DNA of 39,005 nucleotides from Candidatus Sumerlaeaceae bacterium (GTDB taxonomy: Bacteria > Sumerlaeota > Sumerlaeia > Sumerlaeales > Sumerlaeaceae). The notes under the pieces were generated by a model, which ran no database searches, was not told the origin of the DNA, and was given only the letters and a program-made list of their open reading frames with translations. Location: NCBI GenBank assembly GCA_026418615.1, contig JAOAAY010000036.1, positions 1 through 39,005 of the forward strand, written 5' to 3'. This document shows, in pieces, positions 27,088-34,546 of the stretch. Numbering within the stretch: position 1 is the first letter of the stretch; each line of letters starts with the position of its first letter. A program made the translations under genes and the position numbers.

Positions 27088-27559
27088 GGCCTCCGAGTCC
27101 GATGGCGTCATGCGGGGATTGCGGCTGTTCGGCGCATTCATAGGGCTCATCCTTGTCAGTGTAGGCACATGGTTTGCCGTCACCCTGTTTCTTGCGCTCG
27201 GCAAAGCCGTTTCGGAACCTGCCAGTATTCACGACAGGCTCGACAAGTGGGAAGCAGTTGTGCGCGGTCGTCTGCCCGACATGTTGCACTCAGGAGAACC
27301 CGCCAGCCTTGCACAGCAACAGGCGGAGGGTGACCCGCCGCCCTCGGCTGCCCGCGAAACCATCACACCTCGCGATCTCGCCGAGTACATCGCCGTCAGT
27401 TCGCGCCCGGTGGCGATCCTGTTTCTGATCGCGGTGATTGGCCTGCTCATTCGTATCGCCGTGTCGCTCATTGACGCCGGAGCACGCCTCTTGGGTCTGG
27501 CCAGCCACGAGGCCGCCATCATGAAGCGTATTCTTGCTGAACTCAGGCGCCAGCGATAA
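27056..27559 (+). CDS. Small membrane protein with two transmembrane helices
   Basis: 167 aa, no recognised family. Hydrophobic segments lie at about 23-48 (LFGAFIGLILVSVGTWFAV) and 118-140 (VAILFLIAVIGLLIRIAV), separated by a soluble acidic/proline loop of about 70 residues. The C-terminus is a basic helix (MKRILAELRRQR). With both ends short, the central loop would sit on one side of the membrane, probably periplasmic. The ATG has only a weak GGTGAG upstream. The first 11 codons are duplicated 73 bp upstream. Converges with the next gene across 11 bp. Confidence 0.7.
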   Translation: MPFPDPMTVDTASESDGVMRGLRLFGAFIGLILVSVGTWFAVTLFLALGKAVSEPASIHDRLDKWEAVVRGRLPDMLHSGEPASLAQQQAEGDPPPSAARETITPRDLAEYIAVSSRPVAILFLIAVIGLLIRIAVSLIDAGARLLGLASHEAAIMKRILAELRRQR

Positions 27560-27570
27560 TCATTTTGAGC

Positions 27571-28536
27571 CTATGGGCGCGGCGGTTCAGGCGGGGCGGC
27601 CATGGGCGGCTCAGGCGCGCGAGCACCAGCAGCACCCGGCCGATCAGACGCAGACCCCGTGGGACCCGCCGCAGGCGGCCCGACTCGCTGATGCTCAAGA
27701 GCCGCTAACACATCCGAAATCTCATCAATTTGCTGCTCCAATTCCTGCATCTTGCGCTGCAAGCGCTCCTGTTGCTGACGCACTTCGCGCAACTGAACGC
27801 GAAGCGTTTCCGCGCCAGCCGGATCCAGTCCCTCCGTTTCGAAACCTCCGCGCAACAGCATCCGGAGCGCATCGTGCCTGTCGGGATCGCGGGCCAGCAC
27901 TTCAAGCCGGGGCCCGATCATGTCATAAAAACGCAGCGCCCGCCACAAGCGCCGGGAATCCGGCGCGCTGCGTCCCTCGCCCGCCTCTCCGCCGGGTGCG
28001 AGTTCCATCTCCCGGCGCAGCGCCTCGCGCCGCCGCGCGACTTGCTCCTGAACAGAGTCCAAATTCTTCAAGAGCCCGGCCAAAACGGTGCGCTGACGCG
28101 AGGTCAGTTCGTCCTCACGACGCAGCAGTTCATGAAACTCTTTCACGATCTCGCCGGACGGCCGCGACCGATCCAAAGCAATCGCCTGCCGCTGGCGCGC
28201 CAGTTGCAACCGCTCTTGGTGGATTTCGAGCATTTCCCGCAACGGCGTATCCAGTGCCGGCACATGTTTCAGATCCTCGGGCAGACCGCCACCCCACTTC
28301 ATCCAGCCGCGAGGCCCTGTGGTCGCCTCATCGTCCACCGGCGGGTTGATTTGTCCGAACCGGTTCAGCGCGAACCGACCGGGGCCTATCCCGCGCCGCT
28401 GTTCGAGGATTTCCCCAACCCGCTCTCCCCGCGAAGCCGGTTGCGCCGCCACGACTCCCGATACGAGAACGACGGCTCCAACAATCGCTGCCACTGCCCC
28501 TTTGAGCAGCCTGTCCACGCTATAGTACATTGTCAT
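27571..28536 (-). CDS. Exported coiled-coil protein of unknown function
   Basis: 321 aa with an N-terminal signal (LLKGAVAAIVGAVVLVSGVVAAQ). The mature protein is highly charged, with Arg/Glu/Gln-rich helices at about 105-190 and a coiled-coil stretch near 245-285 (QQERLQRKMQELEQQIDEI). It ends in a Pro/Ala-rich tail (PEPPMAAPPEPPRP). GGGAGGT precedes the ATG at 28536 by 7 nt. No enzymatic motif is visible. Its design resembles periplasmic structural or adaptor proteins, but that is only a description. A candidate promoter with an inverted repeat lies upstream (28588-28625). Confidence 0.78.
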   Translation of the reverse strand: MTMYYSVDRLLKGAVAAIVGAVVLVSGVVAAQPASRGERVGEILEQRRGIGPGRFALNRFGQINPPVDDEATTGPRGWMKWGGGLPEDLKHVPALDTPLREMLEIHQERLQLARQRQAIALDRSRPSGEIVKEFHELLRREDELTSRQRTVLAGLLKNLDSVQEQVARRREALRREMELAPGGEAGEGRSAPDSRRLWRALRFYDMIGPRLEVLARDPDRHDALRMLLRGGFETEGLDPAGAETLRVQLREVRQQQERLQRKMQELEQQIDEISDVLAALEHQRVGPPAAGPTGSASDRPGAAGARAPEPPMAAPPEPPRP

Positions 28537-28587
28537 ACCTCCCGCCGTGCGAAATCGTGCGAGCCGCCGAACGCCAATGGCTTCCTA

Positions 28588-28625
28588 AATATAGCCCAAT
28601 CAGTGCCAGATGTGGCAACCACATC
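28588..28625 (-). promoter_or_regulatory. Candidate promoter with a 7-3-7 inverted repeat
   Basis: The perfect inverted repeat GATGTGG-CAA-CCACATC (28609-28625) sits where the -35 element should be relative to a minus-strand TATATT (28593-28588), about 52 bp before the ATG at 28536. The geometry suits a regulator-binding site controlling the exported coiled-coil gene. The -35 itself is weak, so an activator is as likely as a repressor. Confidence 0.35.
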
Positions 28626-28712
28626 CAAGGCTTACTCATCTGCGCACAAATTGTGCCGCACAGCCCCTGCCGCCGAAATGTCAAACCTGCCCGCCTGTAT
28701 CCCGTACCCGTC

Positions 28713-29117
28713 ATGGCCGATTGCTCACTTGCCGAAACACTACGCGACATGCTGCGCGAGATCCTCGCGAAGTTTGACGAGCGCGTCAGCGAACGCGGCA
28801 CCTTCCCCGACTTGCGCGTCACCCGCGACCATCACTTTGGCGACCCGGCCATCCATCGCCCCGGCCGTCTCGAACTGATCGTCATGAGCATGGATCCGAA
28901 ACTGGATCCGAAGTTCGAGTTTCAACGGTTCCTGTCCGTCCGAGTTATCAAATCCGTCGTCCACGGGTATGTTTCGCTGAGTTGCTTCCACGGCACGCGC
29001 GCCCAGTTGCGCGCTCAGTTGGAGGCTCAGGCCGCGCACCCCGACCTGCTGCTCGGCCGCGTCAGCGAACTGGCCGATGGCCTGCCCGAGGAGACAAATC
29101 CGGAGATCTGGCGCTGA
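28713..29117 (+). CDS. Hypothetical protein, 134 aa
   Basis: A soluble protein beginning MADCSLAETLRDML. It has a helical N-terminus (LREILAKFDERV), a middle part with beta-like strands (FEFQRFLSVRVIKSVVHGYVSL), and a helical C-terminus (TRAQLRAQLEAQ). I recognise no family. The ATG at 28713 lacks a strong ribosome site; the open frame reaches back to 28530 but crosses the promoter region of the divergent gene. It precedes truB by 55 bp and is probably co-transcribed. Confidence 0.65.
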   Translation: MADCSLAETLRDMLREILAKFDERVSERGTFPDLRVTRDHHFGDPAIHRPGRLELIVMSMDPKLDPKFEFQRFLSVRVIKSVVHGYVSLSCFHGTRAQLRAQLEAQAAHPDLLLGRVSELADGLPEETNPEIWR

Positions 29118-29172
29118 CCCGCGCCGCTAGGCTCCAAAATTCGGTTGCCGCGCAGGCGCAAACCCGGCCGCG

Positions 29173-30234
29173 ATGATGCCCAACATGCCCCGCAAACGAT
29201 CACACAATGACTCGGGAATCGCCGGCGTGCTGCCCGTGCTCAAACAGCCCGGCCCCACTTCGCATGATATTGTGGACATGGCGCGCCGGGCACTGCGCAC
29301 TCGCCAGGTCGGACACACCGGCACGCTCGACCCGGCGGCAGGCGGGTTGCTCACGCTCTGCCTTGGTCCCTACACCAAACTGGTGCCTTATCTCATTGAC
29401 AATGACAAGACTTATCATGGCTGGATTGCGCTCGGCGCCGAATCGTCCACGGACGACTCCGAAGGCGAGCCCACCATGGTGGGGGATCCCTCCGCGCTGA
29501 CCCTCGAGCGCATCCGCGCCGCGGTCGGGCGCTTCGTGGGCGAGATCGAGCAGGTGCCGCCGCGCTTTTCCGCCGTCAAGATCGCAGGCAAAAAACTTTA
29601 TGAATATGCCCGCGAAAATCAGAAGGTTGAGGCCGAACCGCGCCATGTGATTGTCCACAGATTCGATGTAGACGCTCTTGAGCCGGCGGAACTGCCGGCG
29701 CCCATGGCCGCACGCCGTCCCCCCGACGCCCCGCCCGTCACCCTGCGCCGCGTGCGGTTCACCGCGCGCGTCTCCTCGGGAACCTATGTCCGCGCCCTCG
29801 CCCGCGACCTCGGTCGGGACCTCGGGTGCGGCGGATTTCTCCTTTCGCTCGAGCGCAAAAGCATCGGCCATGTCAGCGCCGACCAAGCCATGCCGGCCGA
29901 GTGGCTCCTATCCGAACCTGAGCGGGCGCATCAATTCATGATTCGCGGCGCGGCAACCCTTGATCCTAACCGCTACCCGATCCTGACACTCCTGCGCGGC
30001 TACGAACGCCGCCTTGCGAACGGCCAGCCGCTCAATGACCGTATGATGGACAACCCGACCATTGCCGCCGCCGTCCCCTCCGGCGCCATATGCGGGATCG
30101 CCGGCGAAGGCGGCGAACTGCTCGCCATCATGGAGGCGGAGCGCTTCGACGCCATGCGACGCGTCAACCCGTATGACTCGCGCTTCGATGTCCACTTCCG
30201 GCCGGTGCGCATCTTCCCCGGCGGTCTGAGGTAG
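29173..30234 (+). CDS. truB: tRNA pseudouridine-55 synthase
   Basis: 353 aa, modifying U55 in the T-loop of tRNAs. The catalytic Asp53 lies in RQVGHTGTLDPAAGGLL. KTYHGWIALGAESSTDD, VPPRFSAVKIAGKKLYEYAR and SSGTYVRALARDLGRDLGCGGFL are the other TruB blocks. It is longer than many homologues because of a proline-rich insert (about 176-192, PAPMAARRPPDAPP) and a C-terminal PUA-like extension (about 275-350). ATG 29173 is directly followed by a second ATG. No rbfA or infB lies next to it, unlike the common arrangement. Confidence 0.95.
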   Translation: MMPNMPRKRSHNDSGIAGVLPVLKQPGPTSHDIVDMARRALRTRQVGHTGTLDPAAGGLLTLCLGPYTKLVPYLIDNDKTYHGWIALGAESSTDDSEGEPTMVGDPSALTLERIRAAVGRFVGEIEQVPPRFSAVKIAGKKLYEYARENQKVEAEPRHVIVHRFDVDALEPAELPAPMAARRPPDAPPVTLRRVRFTARVSSGTYVRALARDLGRDLGCGGFLLSLERKSIGHVSADQAMPAEWLLSEPERAHQFMIRGAATLDPNRYPILTLLRGYERRLANGQPLNDRMMDNPTIAAAVPSGAICGIAGEGGELLAIMEAERFDAMRRVNPYDSRFDVHFRPVRIFPGGLR

Positions 30235-30271
30235 CGCCACACGACGCAACCATTGAGCGAACCATCCTCAG

Positions 30272-30865
30272 ATGAACGACTATCAGGCACAGATGCTCGT
30301 CATCCAGACGATCCTTGGCGCCAGCCTGTGCCTCGGCGGATGGGTTATCGTCTGGGCCGGAACACGCCTGTTCGGCATTGTGATCGGCCTCGGCTTGGGG
30401 TTTGTCTTCGGCGAATTGCTGTCGCTCGTGCTGAATCTCGCGCCTGACCAACATCAATTGACCTTACTGGCGTGCTCATTGCTCGGGGCTGTGGCAGGCA
30501 TTTTCCTTGCTCGGATCGTGACGGCGGGGGCGTTTGCTGTCATCGGTCTGTTATTTGGCGCGCTGCTGGGGCGCATTGGTTCCGAAGTCTTTTTTGTTGT
30601 GACCGATAGCCAGTTTGAGTGGACCCGCTCCGTTATGGGCGTCGTTGCCGTTTGCGCAGCGGTTTTCGCCCTGCTCGCTGTGTTCCTTCAGCGCTTCATT
30701 ATCATCGTGGTCACCAGTTATGTCGGCGCGGCATTCCTCACAGGCGCCTTCCCCGCCCTCCGCGAACATCTCGTCTGGTGGTTTCTGGCATTCTTCACAG
30801 GGGCAATCGTGTGGCAGACCCTTTTCGTCACAAAACTGGCATCCAACAAAAAGGCCGAAGGTTGA
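30272..30865 (+). CDS. DUF4203/TMEM198-like membrane protein
   Basis: A 197-aa integral membrane protein with about six or seven closely spaced helices rich in Gly, Val and Leu (LGGWVIVWAGTRLFGIVIGLGLGFVFGE; LLGAVAGIFLARIVTAGAFAVIGLLFGALLG). The repeated G-x-x-x-G helices and the length fit the DUF4203 group. Function is unknown. ATG 30272 lies 37 bp after truB, so it may be co-transcribed. The 160 bp to the convergent glycerate kinase gene contain nothing I can support. Confidence 0.8.
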   Translation: MNDYQAQMLVIQTILGASLCLGGWVIVWAGTRLFGIVIGLGLGFVFGELLSLVLNLAPDQHQLTLLACSLLGAVAGIFLARIVTAGAFAVIGLLFGALLGRIGSEVFFVVTDSQFEWTRSVMGVVAVCAAVFALLAVFLQRFIIIVVTSYVGAAFLTGAFPALREHLVWWFLAFFTGAIVWQTLFVTKLASNKKAEG

Positions 30866-31026
30866 GCCCCAGGACCCGGCGGTGCAAGCCTACTGCTTTC
30901 AGGTGGGCCTGCGATCGTCCCCAACGCGTCGCGACCGTACCCAGCCGCGCCGACAACTAAATACCGGGCGCACCCGCTGCTGGCTCCTTTTCCTGTCTGA
31001 GCCACATGGGAGCGCGACAGTCCGGG

Positions 31027-32193
31027 CTACCGCGAACTCGACCGTGACAGCGCAGTAAGGTCCCGCAGCAATTGCCGTGCGGCGACCTCCACGAGTTCCG
31101 CCCCGCGCTCCATGGCCTCCGCCTCGTTCATTCCGTGGGGAACGATGCTCCTCGCTATCACGCACCCGCGGCGACGCCAAGTGCTGCGCGACACGGCGAC
31201 CCGACCCGCCAGCACCGCCGACGGCACCCCCATCTCCCGCGCGATGCGCAGCACCTCCCCCGGGGCTTTCCCCATGAAACTTTGCGCGTCGAACGCCCCT
31301 TCTCCCGTCACAACGAAATCGGCCCCGCGCAGTGCCCGCCGCAGACCGGTCAACTCTGCGACTCGGGGCGCCCCCTCAACCAGTCGGGCGCCCACAAACG
31401 CCGCAAGCCCCGCGCCTAAGCCCCCAGCCGCCCCCGCTCCAGGCTCCGCCGCAACCCGCGCCCCTTGTCCCCCCGGTGCCAACCGCATGAACGACCGGAG
31501 ATTGCAGGCCAACACCTCCACATCAGCGGGCGTCGCACCCTTTTGCGGGGCAAAGGCCCGCGCTGCACCGCAGGGTCCATGCATCGGATTCCGGACATCA
31601 CACAAAACCTCGATCGTCACCCCCCGTAACAGGCGGCGCGCCGCGTCACATTCCGCCCGGACGCACTCCGCGATGGTCAATCCCGTCAGCGGCTCGCAAA
31701 TTTCTGAACCGTCTGCCCGGAAAAACCGGCAGCCGAGCGCTTGAAGTGCTCCTGCGCCCGCATCCACAGTTGCCGACCCGCCCACGCCCAGCACGATTCG
31801 TCGCGCACCAGCCTTAACCGCCGCCACCACCAGTTCGCCCGCGCCAAAGGTCGTCGTCGCGAAAGGATGCCGCTGCCGCGGCTCTATGAGCGCGATTCCT
31901 GAGGCCTGCGCCATCTCAACGACCGCCAGCCTTCGCGCCGGACACCAGACATATCGCGCCTCTCGCATTTCTCCCAACGGGCCTGTAACCCGCGCCCGCC
32001 GCCAAGTGCCGCCCAGCGCCCGCCGCAACACCTCCGCCGTCCCGTCCCCTCCGTCCGCCATGGGACACTCAACGACCAAGAGACCGCCCGCAATCCGACG
32101 GCGCAGCGTCCGGGCCGCACGCGACACACACCGGCACGCCTGAACAGCCCCGACCGACCCCTTAAACGCATTGAACGCCGCAACTACCTTCAC
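31027..32193 (-). CDS. Glycerate kinase (GarK/GlxK type)
   Basis: A 388-aa type I glycerate kinase, phosphorylating D-glycerate in the cytosol. Family blocks: FNAFKGS (7-13, usually D-S-F-K-G-S), PMADGGDGTAEVL, LGVGGSATVDAGAGALQALG and GEGAFDAQSFMGKAPG. The start is taken as GTG 32193 (MKVVAAFNAFKGS) because this is where the family begins; an in-frame TTG at 32241 would add 16 residues. Single gene. It could act with the serine-glyoxylate-type aminotransferase of this window in a glyoxylate-glycerate route, but the genes are 17 kb apart. Confidence 0.92.
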   Translation of the reverse strand: MKVVAAFNAFKGSVGAVQACRCVSRAARTLRRRIAGGLLVVECPMADGGDGTAEVLRRALGGTWRRARVTGPLGEMREARYVWCPARRLAVVEMAQASGIALIEPRQRHPFATTTFGAGELVVAAVKAGARRIVLGVGGSATVDAGAGALQALGCRFFRADGSEICEPLTGLTIAECVRAECDAARRLLRGVTIEVLCDVRNPMHGPCGAARAFAPQKGATPADVEVLACNLRSFMRLAPGGQGARVAAEPGAGAAGGLGAGLAAFVGARLVEGAPRVAELTGLRRALRGADFVVTGEGAFDAQSFMGKAPGEVLRIAREMGVPSAVLAGRVAVSRSTWRRRGCVIARSIVPHGMNEAEAMERGAELVEVAARQLLRDLTALSRSSSR

Positions 32194-32519
32194 GGGCTTT
32201 TCCGCCTCAGACCACTGCGGCCTGACTTGATATGGGCTCAAGACGCCGCGGCTTCTGCCATAGAATCATTCCGTGCAACCCACAGGCTATTATGGTCCTA
32301 CCTGAGCCTGTCATAACGGGACTTCTCACCGGCAACAGTCAACCATGGTGTGCGGCCAGTGTGGGTGCCGAACGAGGAATCATTGCCGCCCATTCGCCCC
32401 GAGCCGGCGTCGCCGAGCCCGCCGAGGATAAAGCGATCAGCATTTCTTTGGTTACACCACCATGAAACCTCAGGCGGTTGCTCAACCCGCCAACTTGTTA
32501 TGATCACTATTGCCCCGAA

Positions 32520-33225
32520 ATGATGTCGCGGACGAAGAAAACGCTCATCACCATCGCTTCGGCTATCGCGGCAAGTCCGGCCGTGTCCGCTGACCTCAAT
32601 CCCCAGTGCAAGGACTCTGCCACCTGATGCTCCGGAGGATGCCCGAGGTTTGATTGATACACATAGAGATTGCTACGCAGCACTCTATCAAAGACTCGGG
32701 AAAGACCCTACGCGAGTATACTCGCAAGTCTGGGCATCATGGCCCAGTAGTGTCAGGATGTACCCGGACTGGCGCTTATGGTGAACGACTACAGGGTAGC
32801 GTCGGCGGCTTCGAGTGCGCTCAACCCATCGCTGGCCGCGGCGGACTGGCTCGCTCTTAGGCTCGCAATGCCGGCGATGACTATGCCGGACTCACACGGT
32901 TCTTGTCGCGCCGGGGCTCTCGGTTGCAGGATGTCGGCGCGTTCACTGGGCTCACTCGCGAGGAAGTGATGATCGAGGACTACGGACTCAAGAATAACAA
33001 GTCGGTTGCAGCGACTCTATACGAGTCGCGTGCCGGTCAGGGTGCGCGTGGATACCTATCCAGACCGGATTTTTGCCGATGTCGGCTGTAAAACTTCACT
33101 GTCGCTTTGATGCCCTGCCGCCACTGGCGTTCCCAACCTTGCCGGGCAAACATGATGACGAATTGCGCCGCGCATGGATGCGGTTCTTGCAGCAAGCACC
33201 ATCACTCGGTGGTACCAGCCACTAA
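32520..33225 (+). pseudogene. Probable frameshifted remnant of an exported protein gene
   Basis: An ATG at 32520 opens a 35-codon frame with a Sec-like signal (TLITIASAIAASPAVSA) that ends at TGA 32625. Protein-like sequence continues in the next frame (about 32605-32781: LPPDAPEDARGLIDTHRDC... to a stop), then in the third frame (about 32780-33091, broken once by TAG 32858-32860: NAGDDYAGLTRFLSRRGS, LTREEVMIEDYGLKNNKS), and again at 33079-33225 (KLHCRFDALPPLAFPTL). Two or more frameshifts and a stop would be needed to join them. I do not recognise the family, and the pieces may not all belong together. The rest of the gap (32194-32519 and 33226-33275) shows nothing. Confidence 0.4.
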
Positions 33226-33275
33226 TAACAAAGCGCTGACTGCCCCTGCAAGCGCCGGTAACTCTGCCACCGCCT

Positions 33276-34160
33276 TCACGCGGGCCGCTTCCTCCCCACG
33301 AGGGACCGCAGCACGCGCAGATTCTCGCGGTCCTCGGCCATGTCCGGGCCTTTTTCCGTCTCCAACACCATGGGCAGACCGCGCAGCCGTGCGTCGTTCA
33401 CGATCAACCGGAACGGCTCCAGCCCCAGATGCCCGCGCCCGATATGCTCGTGCCGGTCGCGGCGCGAGCCCAACGGTGCTTTCGAATCATTCAGATGAAG
33501 CGCTCGCAGCCATCGCCGACCTATCACATGGTCAAACTCGTCCCACATCGCCTCATAGCCGGCCACCGTGCGGATGTCATACCCGGCGGCAAACACATGG
33601 CAGGTGTCCACACACACGCCTATGCGCGCCTTACGCCGAACCCGCCGCAGGATTGCCGCCAGTTCGTCAAACCGCGCCCCGACGGCCGACCCCTGCCCCG
33701 CCGTTGTCTCCAGCAGCACGCGGCAGCGCCCGCGCGGATGCGCCGCCAGCACTGTATTGAGAGCCTCCGCAATGCGCGCCACACCCGCCTCCAACCCCGC
33801 ACCGCCGTGCGCCCCCGGATGGACGACCAAATCACCAATTCCCAAACGATCGCATCGGTCCAACTCATCCACAAGATCATCCAGCGATTTACACCGAATC
33901 ACCGGGTCCGCCGAGGCTAAATTGACCAAGTAGATCGAATGCGCGATGCACGACCGGACCACAGAGTCACGCATCGCCGCCCGAAACGCCGTCGCATCCT
34001 CGGCGCGCAACGGCGGAAACTCCCACCGCGTGTTGCCCTTCACAAAAATCTGCATCGCCGAACACCCCACCGCCTCCCCCCGCCGAACGGCCCGCGCCAC
34101 CCCGCCCGCCGTACTCATGTGCGATCCCAGCAATAATCCCGCGTCTAAAGACTCCGTCAT
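33276..34160 (-). CDS. nfo: Endonuclease IV (apurinic/apyrimidinic)
   Basis: A 294-aa TIM-barrel DNA repair enzyme that cuts 5' to abasic sites with a trinuclear zinc centre. All nine ligands of the E. coli enzyme have counterparts: His74, His114, Glu151, Asp185, His188, His222, Asp235, His237 and Glu267. They lie in AHSIYLVNLA, VVHPGAHGG, LLETTAGQG, CVDTCHVFAAGYDI, HLNDSKAPLGSRRDRHEHIGRGHLG and LETEK. The ATG at 34160 (MTESLDAGLLLGSHMS) fits homologues; a further 10 codons upstream are open but unlikely. Stand-alone gene. Confidence 0.95.
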   Translation of the reverse strand: MTESLDAGLLLGSHMSTAGGVARAVRRGEAVGCSAMQIFVKGNTRWEFPPLRAEDATAFRAAMRDSVVRSCIAHSIYLVNLASADPVIRCKSLDDLVDELDRCDRLGIGDLVVHPGAHGGAGLEAGVARIAEALNTVLAAHPRGRCRVLLETTAGQGSAVGARFDELAAILRRVRRKARIGVCVDTCHVFAAGYDIRTVAGYEAMWDEFDHVIGRRWLRALHLNDSKAPLGSRRDRHEHIGRGHLGLEPFRLIVNDARLRGLPMVLETEKGPDMAEDRENLRVLRSLVGRKRPA

Positions 34161-34244
34161 GGCCCCACCAATCGCCCAAGCCCACGCCACGCGTCAAGCC
34201 AGCGATGCGGCGCAAAGCGGGCGCAAAAACGACTAACGGTAGGT

Positions 34245-34310
34245 GTCAATTCTGAAACGGCGTCAATTCGGGAACGGGACAGCGTCACATCGGAAACGGT
34301 TGATGAACGG
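34245..34310. repeat. Left cluster of three 16-bp repeats upstream of the UvrD helicase gene
   Basis: GTCAATTCTGAAACGG (34245-34260), GTCAATTCGGGAACGG (34262-34277) and GTCACATCGGAAACGG (34284-34299), all in the same orientation. The stretch 34275-34308 recurs at 36835-36868 with two mismatches. The remaining 34311-34546 contains no gene I can support, only a TTGACA at 34411 without a convincing -10. Confidence 0.8.
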
Positions 34311-34546
34311 GTTTAAGACAAAAGGTTAGCGCATGAAATAACTCTTGCTCAGCGGCTGCTGAGCGGACTCCCGGGCAAGCGACTCGAACAAAGGTTCAAA
34401 AGTTTTCGTCTTGACACTCCTGTAGTCGCGCGATTGAGAGCACGCAGTCCAAAGGGTCAAGGTCGGGGCGCGCAAGACTGCCAATTGGTCAACCGTCCCC
34501 GAATTGCAGAATGGCGGAAAGTACAATCAGACAGGTGTAATGCGCA

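Noticed and set aside
26177-27289. A 370-codon minus-strand frame across the ABC ATPase and the duplicated start region
   Set aside because: Shadow of the ATPase gene; it also crosses the 5' end of the next real gene.
27730-28878. A 382-codon plus-strand frame opposite the exported coiled-coil gene
   Set aside because: Arginine/proline/histidine-rich antisense composition. The minus-strand gene has a signal peptide and a good ribosome site.
32250-32350. A LPEPVITGLL stretch resembling a PEP-CTERM sorting signal
   Set aside because: No following hydrophobic helix and arginine cluster, and no upstream coding frame.
34411-34439. TTGACA at 34411 as a promoter of the UvrD gene
   Set aside because: The hexamer at the right spacing (TTGAGA) is a poor -10, so the match may be chance.
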